NCBI GenBank assembly: GCA_014904985.1
Contig: MU129004.1
Location: 1-64,000 of the forward strand
From: Hydnum rufescens UP504
Lineage: Eukaryota > Basidiomycota > Agaricomycetes > Cantharellales > Hydnaceae
Direction of reading: 5' to 3'
DNA length: 64,000 nucleotides
The translations under genes and the position numbers were made by a program. Under the pieces are notes generated by a model. The model ran no database searches and was not told the DNA's origin. It saw only the letters and a program-made list of their open reading frames with translations. The first letter of the stretch is position 1. Every line of letters starts with the position of its first letter. Shown here one piece after another: positions 36,008 through 52,622 of the stretch.

Positions 36008-36800
36008 TCATAATATATATTTCAGGGATTCCATGGTTGGCCGACAGGCATCAAACCTGGCGACTTGAATCATGGTCGCTGCCTTCGCCAATAAGCTGGG
36101 CACTCTCCCCAACACACAGGCTGGCCAACGATGATCCCAAACGCGCTTGAATGAACGAGAACCCAGCGCAGTAGCACTCGAACTCAGCATCCTCCAGTGC
36201 AACGGCATGCCCTGGAAGGAAAGCTCTTTTTCCAGGCATGTAGCACGAATCTGGCATTCAGTGCGGATTACTGTCAGTGTGGCATGCCGTACAAATCCAC
36301 CACTCACACGGATGGCGCTATCGACATGAGGTGGAGGTACTCCTTGTCGCGGAACATCTCTGTCAGGCAAGGGATCGACGTCCCAGTACTTCGATGCGTC
36401 CACGGAAGACGGGCCACAAGAGTTTCTGAGCTGCACTTACGTCTTCGAGTGCCATTGCCAGGCGTACTCTGTGGGAAGGGGTAGGAACAGGAAGGGGTCG
36501 AGGACGGTGACCGGTGGTCCCAGCTTGTCAGTCTCTTGCAACAAGTCTACATCTGGGCTGAAGAAATAGAAGAAATAGACGTTGGCTTGGCCATATCGAG
36601 GAAGCCTTTAAGCTCCTCAAAGAGAAAAAAATGGGTAGCCTCATCAGACTTTTCGTGCAATCTATTTCCGTAGCAGCAAGGAAGTTCCGAGGGATGATAC
36701 ACAAGGAATGCGTGAGCTGAAAAATGCAATGGGACGGGTGCCGCGTACAAGGGCTCCAGTGTCATGCACAAAGGGAGCCGGGGTGCTACTGAACGGTGCA
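36008..36800 (-). other. Unidentified coding-like stretches
   Basis: Minus-strand open stretches in shifting frames: around 36560-36480 (DKLGPPVTVLDPFLFLPLP, EYAWQWHSK) and 36436-36008 (SVDASKYWDVDPLPDRDV, HWRMLSSSATALGSRS). They read like protein but I cannot assemble one gene or name a family. Possibly a degraded or intron-rich gene; low confidence. Confidence 0.25.
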
Positions 36801-37018
36801 CTTATCAGAAGCACCTTCACAATCCTTTCCAGTTATGCGATCCAAGGCAGGAAGGGTAGTTGCGTATTTGGAAGTCCTGTACGTGATTATGGTTGGATCG
36901 TTTCGCTTGCATATCGGCATACTGTCAATATCCGGCATCCAACTCACTTGGTGACGGCGAGGCAACCGGTGGGTTGTAGCATGAAATGTGGGCGACAATG
37001 CGTTCTCTATAGGGAAGG

Positions 37019-37702
37019 TCACCGCCGTAATGAATCTACAAATTGTCTCTCCATCTCGGCCACAGACCGCTTGAATTGCTCGACGCTGTCGATGCAATCT
37101 AATGGAGTGTTAGTCTTCGCTCTAGAAACAGATAACAATAAGTATCTCGAGAAAGGATGAAGAATCTCAAAACAACGGAGGAAAGACGCACTGATAGCAT
37201 TGTAACACCGCATCCCTAGCATCCTTTACCTTGGGATGGTTATCGAGTTGCCTTCTTACGTGAAACCTCTCGACCTTCTTCTGCACCTCCTCCAAATCGC
37301 CCTGCAGCAGCGCACTGCTCGAGACATTCCCGCTGGTAGTGTCCTCCCGCCCCCCCTCGGTCTCTCCAGCCCCCGCTCCAGACAGCGCCTTTTCGCGATC
37401 AAGGTTCTCCCGCTCGAGCACCGCTTCGATCTGTTCGCGGACGTGCACTTCTTCCGCCTGCAGCCGTGCTAGCTCCGCCTGAATACGTGCACGAACGTGA
37501 TTATCTAGTGTGTTTTGGCGCTCCGGTGTAGTGTCCGGGGTGGAAAGGTTGTCCTCGAGACGGTTCACAAGGTCTTGCGAAAACTAGGAGTGAAAAGCAC
37601 CAATGAATTCAGATAGCGAACTTGGATAGAGAAAACACCCACAGATATGGGGATCTCATTGTGGAATACTCGTTCCGTGGGCGCAGACTGCCCAGATCCC
37701 AT
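37019..37702 (-). CDS. mic19: MIC19-like MICOS subunit (DUF1690 family)
   Basis: Mitochondrial inner-membrane cristae-organising (MICOS) subunit. Exon 1 37643-37702 (MGSGQSAPTERVFHNEIPIS; the Gly2 start suits N-myristoylation), exon 2 37192-37583 (SQDLVNRLEDN, LDNHVRARIQAELARLQAEE, a charged coiled coil, LLQGDLEEVQKKVERFH, AVLQCY) and a last exon ending 37019 (QFKRSVAEMERQFVDSL). Total about 172 residues, the family size. The 3' splice site of intron 2 is uncertain: the AG giving a continuous frame is 13 bases into the apparent last exon. It is divergent from the helicase gene with 96 bp between start codons. Confidence 0.85.
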
Positions 37703-37798
37703 GGCAAGAGACACAGAGGAATGGGCGGGATAATTGTCGGAGGCAAAGATATTCAATTATAACGTCTACTTACTGTAGCCAAAGTGGTCAGGCTGCCA
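37703..37798. promoter_or_regulatory. Short divergent promoter, MIC19 / DHX35-like gene
   Basis: A 96-bp gap between the start codons of two divergent genes; both promoters must overlap each other or the neighbouring leader. No TATA box is evident on either strand. Confidence 0.55.
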
Positions 37799-40784
<2,986 letters not shown>

Positions 40785-41100
40785 CAAGGTCGTGGTGGCG
40801 TTTCCAATTTCATTCTGTGTAGTTATATGCGTGGTTTCTAGTTGTCTATTTGGTCAAGTTTGTGTTCCCAATTGAGATCAACCGTGTTTGTCTTGGAGAC
40901 CGAGTTTTGATCAGTTCCACAAAGGCCGCCTCGTAACTCCCCCTTCCCTATTTCTTTCTTCCTTTGTAGCACTGACACGTCCCCCCGTGTTTTTTTCTTT
41001 CTTTCTTATTGTGCTGGTCCGCAAATCAACTAGAAAACCCATTATTCGGCTTGCCTCCTCTTTACGACCGCGTCCCCGCCTTCACCTTCCACAATCAACC

Positions 41101-42995
<1,895 letters not shown>

Positions 42996-42999
42996 ACGG

Positions 43000-43900
43000 C
43001 GGACTGGTTCACGTCGCGTTTGAACATTATCTGGTGCGTTTGCGCAAATTCATTACAATATGGCACCTCTGCCCACCATTTTACTGACAAATCAATGTTA
43101 ACGACAGATCCATCACATGCATATCTCTCTTGGTTTCTTGGTTTCAAGTATTTGTCCGTTTGCTGTTCAGGATTCTTCTCCCCTGCCATAGTGCATCTGT
43201 CGTGTTGGGGCCAAGTTCACGTCCCCGTGTGTATTTATGTAACACAGCTATCATACATTTGTCGTCATCCTTGTGCTTTTTCGCACACCTTCTCTGGAGT
43301 CAGTGCTCTTCTTTCACAATAGTCAGGATGCTTTCTCGGTCCCATCGCCATCAACACAGTGTTCTACAGTACTAGTAGAAATCCATCAACTCCTTGTTGT
43401 ACGCAGACTTTGCTGTATAGCTGCACTGTGTTGAGTTAGGTCAGTATAGCATTTCGGATGGCGTTACCGTGGCGCTCAGCTAATACGCCTTTGGTATCTA
43501 ATTCAAATACAAGCAGCTACATCTGCTTCCAATACTGTTGAATTGTCCCATTTTCATTTTCTCCATGGCCGGAAATTTTGGCCTCGATGCGTTGTTTGTT
43601 CTTTTTCACCACCTTAAGAAAGCCCTAGTCTGACTAGTGCCAGTGGTTAGCCCAATGTGACAAAATCTGAGGCCCAAATCGGAGCGGCTCGACTTGTATT
43701 GGGGATACATGCACAAGGTGTGTCTAAAATCATACTCCAACAGAGGAAAAGGGATGGTAGGGTCCAGAGGACATACAAGTAACTAACAGCCAACCGCAAG
43801 ACAATTGGAGCTCTAGTCGGATTTGTATGTTTGTGGACTACCAACCGATTCCTCTGCATACTTACACACAGCAAATAGGGGTATTCGATACATGACTTCT
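43000..43900. other. Intergenic between MAP kinase and biotin synthase
   Basis: Convergent 3' regions of the MAP kinase (plus) and BIO2 (minus). No coding sequence is recognised; pyrimidine-rich stretches look like 3' UTR. Confidence 0.45.
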
Positions 43901-43917
43901 GTCGCGTCAAGGGTATT

Positions 43918-45756
43918 TCAAACCACGGCAGCGGCAACTACACGCGAGTCTTGTGCTGAAGAGGCAGGAGTCGCAGCGGCAGCATCCTGGCGCCCCTCGA
44001 TAGGAAATCGTTCCTTGCTCTTCACACTCTTCTGATCGAAGCTGGCCATACCCTGAAGACCCCATTTATCCATCATTGCTTTATCCTGAGCAAGGGGTGG
44101 GGGACAGTGGTATTCAGGGGAGGGCACAAAGTAATAGTAAGAAAACCAGACTGACCTCGTCCCACGGCGAGCCTGCGAATTGAGAATGGGGTTAGAGATG
44201 TAGCGCAGATTCAAACCGATGCACGGTTTCGTCAGCATTTGCACATGGGCGAAAAATCAGGAAATTAGGATATTGAAAGACAACGCACACGGAGTTGTCA
44301 GCATAGCCTCGCCAGTGAAGATGGCATTAGCCCCAGCAAGGAAGCACATGGCTTGTTCAGCCTCGGAGTAGGTCTGCCGTCCGGCGGCAAGACGAATGAT
44401 CGTCGAAGGCATCACAACGCGTGCTGTGGCGATGGTGCGTAGTATGATATCGTGCGGGAGTGGCTGGCCGGCCCAGTAGAGTGAGTGTCCTATATACCTG
44501 GTCGAAATAATAGGTAGCGTACAGGGTTCTTCTCCAGCGGGGTTCCAGGGATAGGTACCAGTGCGTTCACAGGAAATGATTCAGGGTGCTCGGGCATACT
44601 GCGAAGTTCCCCATGTGATAAGGCGCCCCATAATACTCAAGAGAATAAGAAGCGGCCTGGAAACGTACTTGGAAACCTCCCAAATTAGCCCAATTCGATC
44701 CGTGTCTGTCTCACCCAGTCCGAGGATGCCACCGGAACAAACACTGATTCCTGCATCCCGAACAGCGGAAATGGTATCTAGTCGTTCATCATAACTTCGG
44801 GTTGTGATGACCTAAAGGAACAGCCTCGGCGATTAACGCAGATCGTAGAATATGCCAAAGCCATACCTTTGGGTAATACTCCCGCGATGTATCTAAATTG
44901 TGATTGTAAGCGGTGAGGCCAGCCTCTTTGAGCCGACGTGCTTGTTCAGGAGAAAGCATCCCGAGAGTGGTGCACACTTCCATGCCCATTCCTCTGCATA
45001 TAAGAATAAGACCAGCGGGAGTCGGATATTGGCGGAAAATGTGCACACCGAATCTCCGTTACCATCTCCAAAATCCTAAGCAACCAGGGCCGTTCTCAGT
45101 GGATCCGAGAATATCATGGAAAATGGATCGTTAGAATCACCTCTCGAACCCACTCTTTCGTCCTTTCAGATCTCTCCAAGCGGCACCCATGCAAAACCGG
45201 GTACTCCCATTCTCCTTGGCTTTGCGCGCCGCCTCGAGGACAGGGTCCAGCTGAAGAAGCTTTGATGCTGTAGTTGCCGTCTCGTACCGAGACGACTGCG
45301 AACAGTAGGAGCCTGTGATGATGTTCCCAAATTTGGAACCCCCCGGGATTAGGATAGATCGATCGACTCCACATACAGTCTTCAGTACATCCACCACCTA
45401 CACCGAAACAAGCGTTTGTAAGTTCGCATATCTCACCGGGTCGATTTGACGATAATCGGACACGTACTCTTGATGTTCATCAATGTGCAGAGCTGAATTT
45501 TGGTTGGATCGTGATTGGCAGCATGCACCCCCGCCGCACGATAGACCAAGGGAAGCAGCGGTGAATTGTATATTTCGGAGATCTCTTCACGGGAATAGGT
45601 GCGAAATCCTGAAGAGGACTGAGGATGGGCCGGTGTTGCCTGTATAGGTGAGGTGGTATATTCTACTGCAGCAGTAGCATGGCCCCGCACGGGAGTTGGC
45701 CCGGGTCGAGCCAGAAAGCCCACCAGGATGTGTGGGCGAAGAGACAGGCCACGCAT
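43918..45756 (-). CDS. bio2: Biotin synthase (BioB/Bio2), radical SAM enzyme
   Basis: Converts dethiobiotin to biotin in mitochondria using [4Fe-4S] and [2Fe-2S] clusters. The start is ATG 45756 ([14 protein letters not shown]), giving an Arg-rich presequence; an upstream in-frame ATG at 45798 is possible. The core reads [20 protein letters not shown], then QLCTLMNIK joined by an intron to SGGCTEDC and by another to SYCSQSSRY, giving the radical SAM motif C-x3-C-x2-C. Then [94 protein letters not shown] and [20 protein letters not shown]. The C-terminal part after [12 protein letters not shown] is a nonconserved Ala/Ser tail, stop 43918. Seven or so introns, all in frame; appears functional. 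Confidence 0.94.
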
Positions 45757-45937
45757 ACTGTACTCTAAGGCAGAAAGAATAATCACTGAGGAGGACAATC
45801 CTTGTCACACCGGGACAGTCACGTTCCTCGAGTCTTCCTCATGGCTGGAGTTCCATTTGAAGAACATCTCTTTCGTATCGCAGGTGTCGTAAAAGGCTTT
45901 GAGCCTGATCCAGTCGATGTAGATCTATCCCCGATCT

Positions 45938-47563
45938 ATGCAGAAACGTGATGAAGAGGTCCGAGCTTCGCGTCGACAATCCTTGGACGATGCCCGCGTC
46001 CGGATAGATACTCAGTTGGAAGTTCTTAATCGTATCGCTGCCACAATCCAGTCAGCTCACCAAGAACTCCAGCAACGGCGCTCGCGGACAATCAATGCAA
46101 AAGCCCCCATTGACGTCCTCCCTCCAGAAATCTTGGGAGACATATTGACTTACGCCGTCGCGCAGGCAGAGCACACGCGTCTTGCAGCACTGAAAGTTGC
46201 GCAGGTCAGCTCACAATGGAGACGCGTAGCTCTCCAGCTATCATCGCTCTGGTCCAAAATTGTCATCCACGAGAGGCTACCAATGATCGCTACACGCGAT
46301 CACGATGCATTTATTTCCGAATGGGTTCGACGATCGGGGGATGCTCCCCTCGATCTTATGATTCAGGCGCAATATTTGGGACTACTGAAGAAGTTGGAAA
46401 TATCGGCGTCGAGGATTCGATCACTCACGATCATAGATTGGAAAAAACGCAATGTTTCTTACCCTGATCATCCAGATTACGTGAAAAATATGGCCCTACC
46501 GTCCCTCGAAACCCTTCGTCTCCTTGATCGACACTTCTTTGGCTCTGGTGTCGAGGGTCTGGAAACTTGCAATCTTCCAAAACTGCACACCCTTGTGACC
46601 GTTGGTCCTTGTATCGTGTTTCTGCCAGTGCTTCTTAAAGCTCATGGTGCGCAGCTGAGAAGTCTCTCAATCGTGGAGGACTTCCTACCAAGGGAATTCA
46701 TGGAATATCTCAGCCAAGACTGCGCCTCACTAGAAACACTACGTCTCCGGGGGTATGAATCTTCCTTCCAGTTTGAACAGGATCCTGGATCTGTCTCGAA
46801 CGGGGATTTAGAGATGAAGACACTGGTCCGGCTCGAGACTTTTCATTGTACTCCCGAAATGGTAACGGTCCTGGATCGATATTGCCAATTCCCCAATCTA
46901 CGATCATTCACTATCATAGTGCGTGACGTCGACAACAATACCGAGGGCTTGGAGGTATTCCGAGACTTCCTTGCTGGGATTGTGCGTAATGAGCAAGATA
47001 TGAATGCCTAGATAATGGACACTCATCACAAAACTATCGTTCAGATACAAAGATGCGCCTTTCTGGAGGAATTAGTGATCGACGGTGATGCTGAAACAGT
47101 GTGCGAGCTCCTTAGAGCACTATTCTCTCTATCAGCCAAGCAGCCCTTCGCTCCCGTCCCGTCCATATTCCCATCTTCTCTTAAGACGCTCTCTCTTCTG
47201 GCATTCGGGGGTCCCCGCGATCCCCCCACCGTAGACTTCATGCACCAGTTCCTCGCTCTGGTATTGGAACCTTTTCCCCCACCATCACCCATCACATCCT
47301 CGGAAGCTTTCATCGACCACTCATCCTCGGCCGAGGGCCAGACTCAGGAAGCCCCGAAATATCGGTGCTGCGTCAACGAATCCGCGGCAGGCCTCCCAAC
47401 AGTTATTCTCCCCTGCTTGATAACACATCACGACTTCCTTGCGCACCACCTCGCATGGTACGAGCAGCGAGTCGGGAGAATAGAGAAGCCGGATATCTCG
47501 ACTCTGGATCTAGGTTTGATATACGAGAATCTGAACTTCCTGATTCAATACAACGACTACTGA
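45938..47563 (+). CDS. F-box protein with in-frame TAG
   Basis: ATG 45938. An N-terminal coiled coil (RRQSLDDARVRIDTQLEVLN), then an F-box (INAKAPIDVLPPEILGDILT, with QVSSQWRRVALQLSSLWSKI), then leucine-rich segments as in basidiomycete F-box/LRR-type proteins (PSLETLRLLDRHFF, LPKLHTLVTVGPC, LETLRLRGYES, LRSFTIIVRDVD). F-box proteins link substrates to SCF ubiquitin ligases through Skp1. A TAG at 47009-47011 ends the 357-aa frame, but the same frame reopens at 47015 and runs 182 more residues with the same character (LEELVIDGDAETVCELLRAL) to 47563. This is either a premature stop in a longer gene or a real end; I favour a longer ancestral protein of about 540 aa. Single exon. Confidence 0.8.
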
Positions 47564-47970
47564 GGGAAGGAAGTCCCGAGTCGCAAGTTACGCGATAGGT
47601 AGAGGGGATCCCAAGTCGCAGAACACGAAGGGGAAAGGTGGAAGGCGATAGATGGGTTACAATGTTGAGGAATTGAACCTGGTCTTTTGCAGATGAAAGT
47701 GTTGGGTGGTACATGGTTTTGGACGTGTTTGATTTCATTCTCGTGAACCATATCAGTGTGGTACGGTATACCCTTCCTGGTTGTAAGCTTGAAGAATGGC
47801 CATGATTAATGAGCAAGTACACGCTGTGAGCCTCTACGCTAGCAGACGGTCTACCATAAGGAAGAGAGGAAGAGAGTGTGAATTTATACGTTGCACCCCT
47901 ATACCCCCCAGTCGACCATACCCCTCCCACTCCAACATACTTCCGGGTGACGCTCAGGTCGTAATTACTT

Positions 47971-48770
47971 CTACAGCTTCTTAACAAGTTCGGGCACCGC
48001 CCCATACAGATCAGCGACGAGGCCCACATCCGCCACCTGGAATCCGAGTCCCATTCCCAGCCGACCGGGTAGTCAGCGGCAGTGGTAATGATTGAAGAGT
48101 CAGAAATGCGGTGTGATATCAACATTGTTAATAGCAACGATGAGCTTGGAGTCTTTCACTCCCTCCAGGTGCTGCATCGCCGCGCTGATACAAACAGGGT
48201 GCAACTGCTTTCCCAGTCTGCTCAATTTATACATTAGTGTCTGGACGTCAGGAACCAGGTAATGCGAAGCGACGCTTGACTCTAAGAATAGTAATGCAAA
48301 CAAAAAACCCTAAGTACATGTCTGCAGGGAATTCACGACGTATCCGACCTCAACGATGGCAACTTTACTGAACCGCATCGGGGGCATCCGCAAGAGGATC
48401 GAGGCTCTCCTTGAAAGTTTCTGGATTCTTCAATGCCTTTCCGGCTAACACTATGCGTAGCGAGGTCCCTAATTCTGGGCAATCGGATTAAAAAAAACTG
48501 GCGATAGTTTCGAGGTGCATTGTAGAGGTATTGCTGAGGGTTACGGGGTCGACCGCCGATCATGCCTCGACGGAGGACTGTGCAGACGAAGAGGCCTTTA
48601 CGAGGGCGGTGGAGCCGACTGTGAAGGTCTTTGTATGGAGTGAACCTGCAGCTGGAACTTCTAGTCGCGGCGATGGCATTCCGTACCATCACACTTGAAA
48701 TCAAAGAAGTGGGCTTCGTAGCTCGTAACTTGAACCGAGACTTTAAAGCCAAGTATGCACTGCACACAAT
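47971..48770 (-). pseudogene. Electron transfer flavoprotein alpha subunit relic
   Basis: Fragments of ETF-alpha in the right order on the minus strand but in several frames: RNAIAA and KTFTVGSTALVKASSS (about 48690-48580), ELGTSLRIVLAGKALKNPET then FKESLDPLADAPDA (about 48480-48370), EVGYVVNSLQT (about 48340), QTGKAVAP, ISAAMQHLEGVKDSKLIVAI (about 48220-48120) and the C-terminus FQVADVGLVADLYGAVPELV ending KKL at 47971. The FAD-binding segment after PLADA that normally carries GASRAAVD is missing, and stops and shifts are frequent. ETF-alpha passes electrons from acyl-CoA dehydrogenases to the respiratory chain; an intact copy presumably exists elsewhere. Much more decayed than the single-base errors in neighbouring genes. 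Confidence 0.75.
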
Positions 48771-48779
48771 CCTGGGCAC

Positions 48780-49640
48780 AATATCGACAAGCCGCCCGTT
48801 ACAAGCTCTCCAGGGATGCCGTGATAGATCGGACTACGACTCCGGAGAGGTTCATCGAGGCAAGGCGTCTTGTCTTTGTCACCGGTTGACAGAGTCGGAA
48901 TTCATTCATCTCGAAGGATAGATGTTCAGCCCTAATTTATTCTTACGAAAACATATCCTGTGCATGAGGTCTGTCCCAAAGTACAACAATTTGAGGGGCG
49001 GCGGACTGAATCCGAATCCGCCCCGAATCCGATCCGGTAGGAGCCCTAGAGAAAATGTGTCTGACACGTCGCAATGTTGCACTCATTCTCAATCCACCCG
49101 CGATCGGTAAAGGAAGAGAACCGCAGGCCAAAGATGAACAGCGGATTCACATCAGAGAAGCTAGCCCAGGATTCTCGACATTGGATTGGAGCGCGACTTG
49201 GTCACGCAGTTGTCACGTCACCCTCATGGATGGACCGCCACCGACTGCCCAAATATTCTCATCTCTACGACGAACAAGACCGCACGTCCCATTTTACCGT
49301 CTCAGAACGCATGCAACCCCCACGCGATGGATTTTATATCGTGGACTTCTCAAGTCTGCTCCTGGCGAGGAGGTGATCGATACATTTACATGCATTTTCA
49401 GGTTTGGACGTCTCTGAAGCGAGGACTCGTTTTTTTAAACCCTTTTCTTTTGCCAACGATGATGGTGGTGACGATGATATGGAAAGGCTCGCCGGCGAAT
49501 CCGGACTCTGTTTAGAGCGAATAGGTTTCTTACTAGTCCTAAGCAAACCAAAGCCAAGCTGGACCACGCCTATAGAGTATGTTGTTCCAATCCTCGTCGA
49601 TGAAAGAGTATGACCGGTACGGAAAAAAAAATGATGGCTG
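48780..49640. other. No gene assigned
   Basis: Short overlapping open frames on the plus strand (for example 49074-49376, HFTVSERMQPPRDGFYIVDF) that I cannot join into a gene. May include 5' exons of the next gene. Confidence 0.3.
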
Positions 49641-49652
49641 GATAGCTTCTAG

Positions 49653-50680
49653 ACATATTCAAGAGTGCTCAGAATGGAGAGCCAAAGGCAAGAGCCTTCG
49701 CAGTTCGGTTCGAGCGTCTCGCACGAATACGGCGAGAGAAAGACCATTGGAGAGGAATATATGCACGAGAGCTGGTCTGTACATAATTCTCATCCCTTAC
49801 CCTTGATGGCCTTGCATGGAGCTTCCATTGACCACTCACTCATCTTCCGCCACAAAAAAACAGGCCTGGATCCAGAAACTCCGCAAGCAGACCTATTCTC
49901 ACCGGGGGCTTCCTCCGCCCCTCGCTAGTTCAACCGCCCACTCCCGCGCATGCGCAACCAGCCACTCGACATCACGATGATGATCAACAAGCGGATTAAG
50001 GCGCGCGCACGCCGACAGGTAGCCTTTGACGTGTGGACCGAAATAAAGGAAGATATCAAGCGCGAGAGCGCATTTGAGACGAACTTGGCGAAGATGTGTG
50101 GGGACGGGCCGGAGACACTTCCCTCTCGGCCTGGCATTTGGGAATGTGCAAGAGTGGCGTCAGTTGCTTTTTTTTTTTCTTGCTTTCTCATCGTCCTGTC
50201 TTCATTTTCTCGTCTTCTTTCTATCTGGGTGCTTGGGTGACTCACTGCGGGTTCTGCTTTACAGTCGAACCGATGATACCATATGAAGAGAGCCTGAAGC
50301 GTTCATTCGCACTGGACGACACACGCGCTAACTCGAAATACACGCCTGAGATGCTCTTGCGGATCAAACAAGCACGAACAGAACGCATCGCAAACAAGAC
50401 CCGAGAGCACGCTCGCGAGCGGGCAGGTGAGGTGTTGAATGCGACAAGAAGACGATTGCGCAAGGGCGCACCGGCCCATGTGTGGGCCGTGCTCTCAGAG
50501 AAGAACAAGAGACGCGATAGGGTCCGCAGAGAGGTAGGCGCAGGGGGGTATTCGCAGTGGGTGAGGACTGGCGTCTGGGGTGAAGCTGATGAAGGGAAGG
50601 AAGAGAATAGAGAAATGCTGGATAGGATCGCACGGGAAATTAGACGGGGAAATCTAACCAAACGGACAACGGGGCCGTGA
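49653..50680 (+). CDS. Uncharacterised basic protein, at least three exons
   Basis: Exon 49653-49774 (KARAFAVRFERLARIRREKD, HWRGIYAREL), exon 49929-50153 (FNRPLPRMRNQPLDITMMIN, KRIKARARRQVAFDVWTEIK) and exon about 50265-50680 (PYEESLKRSFALDDTRANSK, LLRIKQARTERIANKTREHA, VLNATRRRLRKGAPAHVWAV, GAGGYSQWVRTGVWG), stop 50680. Very Arg/Lys-rich and helical; the repeated Arg-rich helices would suit an RNA-binding or mitochondrial ribosome-associated protein, but no family is recognised. The 5' end lies upstream and is not resolved. The last intron junction does not keep frame with simple GT-AG choices, so a splice site or one base is uncertain. Confidence 0.5.
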
Positions 50681-50946
50681 TCTTCGAATATGTCCCTCAT
50701 GAATGGGCTCGGTAGTAATCAGAGAGACTGCATGCCCATGAGCGAGCACGACGTTCACATTGCAATCCTCTCGTACAAGTAAACGAGGTATGAGCTAATC
50801 AAGTGAGTCATGTAGCCTTGAGAATAGCAGGAAGAAAAAAAATGATGAAGATAACAAAAAAAAAGTTTTGGAGCATGCTGTGGGTGGGTTGGTGTAGTTG
50901 CGGGATACTATGATGTGGGGTGACCATAAAGAGCACGAAGAGCCAA

Positions 50947-51389
50947 TTATGTCTTCCGGCGGAACGAGCTCCCTGCGACGTAGCAAGATTAGACAAGCTA
51001 CCATGCTGCAACAAAGGGGGGACGTACCCTCAGTCAACCGCGCCTTACCACCTGTAGGTTGGCACAGAATGGTTGCACATCCGGCACAGATAACAACGCT
51101 GTCAGCGTGCGAGAACACGGGCGTAATAGCAAGGCACCCTAGTGAAAAAAACGCGGTGATGAGTTACGATTTAACAATAAACGTCCAACTCGTACAACGA
51201 GAAGAACGTACCAGGGCATTTGACATCCATGAAGTACGAGTTAGGCGACTGTACTAGACGCTTAAGCTTGTGCTGTTTCTTGTCCAATTCCGCAGAGGGA
51301 TTGAGGAGATCGACGGCGAGAGGCTATCGCAGAAGAATAAAGTCAGTATCTTTTGTCCATTGGGTATTCGTGCTCTGCTCACACACCAT
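50947..51389 (-). CDS. rps27: Ribosomal protein eS27
   Basis: Small-subunit zinc-ribbon protein. Four coding exons: 51387-51389 (the ATG alone), 51212-51323 ([35 protein letters not shown]), 51028-51138 ([32 protein letters not shown]) and 50947-50972 (SSFRRKT and stop). The lengths sum to 252 nt, giving 83 residues, the family size. The zinc ribbon is CPGC followed by CAGC, with 15 residues between. All introns are GT-AG and in frame. The first coding exon is only the start codon, so the 5' UTR must end within 3 nt of an intron. Intact and presumably highly expressed. Confidence 0.95.
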
Positions 51390-51816
51390 GATGACGGTTG
51401 AGGAATGGTTTTTTTTCAGAGACGGAGACTATACAGTTCCAACGGAATCAACCTAAACTCCATGTCCACGTGCCGTCCGAGTCTTTTCCTCATCCCTCTG
51501 CACCCCCTGCTATTCCTCACAGAGCAAGTACTGACGGGCATTTTTCCATCGATTATCCACGCTCATTCTTCCGAGAAGGTGCTGTACGGGGTTTATACTA
51601 CGACTTGAATCTTAGAAGCATACAGTACTACAAAAGAATGAATCGAATTTCCGAATGGAGGACATCTACATCGTGGGGATGTACCGGGGTCGACTGAGCT
51701 CTCAAGTCTTCAGCATGTGAGTAGATTGCGGATGGCATTGGGCCGATGTCAACGCGTGGACTGCACGGCCGCACTCCAGTGCTTATGTAATCGAGTCCAA
51801 TGACCGGCTGTTTCCA

Positions 51817-52622
51817 ATGGCGGTCCAGCCGCCGCGCGTCTATCCACAAATGCACCCACACCAACGAGAACAACCACAGCGACAACAACAGCATCAGCAT
51901 CGCCAGGTGCACGGGGGGAAGAGAAAACGCCACAAAAACTCGAAGAGGGAGCGCCTCCAGCCACACGACCTGCCGTTCGCCCGCCACATCGAACTTTATG
52001 ATGAAGTCAAATCGTGCCTCGTGCGCGTCTCTGGACCGTGTGTGATGTTTGGCCTGGCTTGGTTAAATGACTGCTTCAGAAACGAATTTCCGATCCTGTA
52101 CGAGAGAGTGTGAGTTGCAGTATATTGTGTTGTTGCTGCCCTCCATTTTCAGTGTGCAGATAGTATGTGTCGCTCAGTCGGGAGTACTATTTAATTTCGC
52201 GCAGGTTGGATTGCAGGTTACACGAGACTCTCGGTGTGCGCGTGGCATACTTGTACATGAAGGATAGGGCTGCTGCACACAGTATCCGCACATCGGGGAC
52301 CGGACCGGCGAGAGTGGTAGAGGGCCCTTCCTTCGCGGATCTTCTAAGCCGCCACGCGAGGAATTCACCCTGCATTTTGGACGCGTCTTCGATGTCAACG
52401 GGGAATATATTCCGTGGATCCGGCGCGATGTCGAGGCTAGGATGTACAACGATTGTCGAGAAACGCGTTCTACACCGCGGCCAGTCTAGTAGTATCATCG
52501 TGGAGAAGCCGGACGCTCGTCTCGTCTTTCCCGCGACGTCTCCGATGTCCGATGCAGAGGAAGAAGAGGAAGTGGAGACGATGTTGCTGTACTCCCTGGC
52601 TCTAGAGATCGACAAGGGTTAG
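51817..52622 (+). CDS. Hypothetical protein, two exons
   Basis: ATG 51817: a Gln/His-rich start (YPQMHPHQREQPQRQQQHQH) and a basic patch KRKRHKNSKRER, then FARHIELYDEVKSCLVRVSG and WLNDCFRNEFPILYER. An intron (about 52110-52204) joins to LDCRLHETLGVRVAYLYMKD and RVVEGPSFADLLSRHARNSP, ending in an acidic tail (SDAEEEEEVETML), stop 52622. About 230-240 residues. No domain recognised. A basic N-terminus and acidic C-terminus suggest a nuclear protein; this is inference. The stretch 52623-53073 has no gene. Confidence 0.45.

Noticed and set aside
47403..48137. 244-codon minus-strand ORF
   Set aside because: No coding character. It overlaps the 3' end of the F-box gene antisense and the ETF-alpha relic in the wrong frame.
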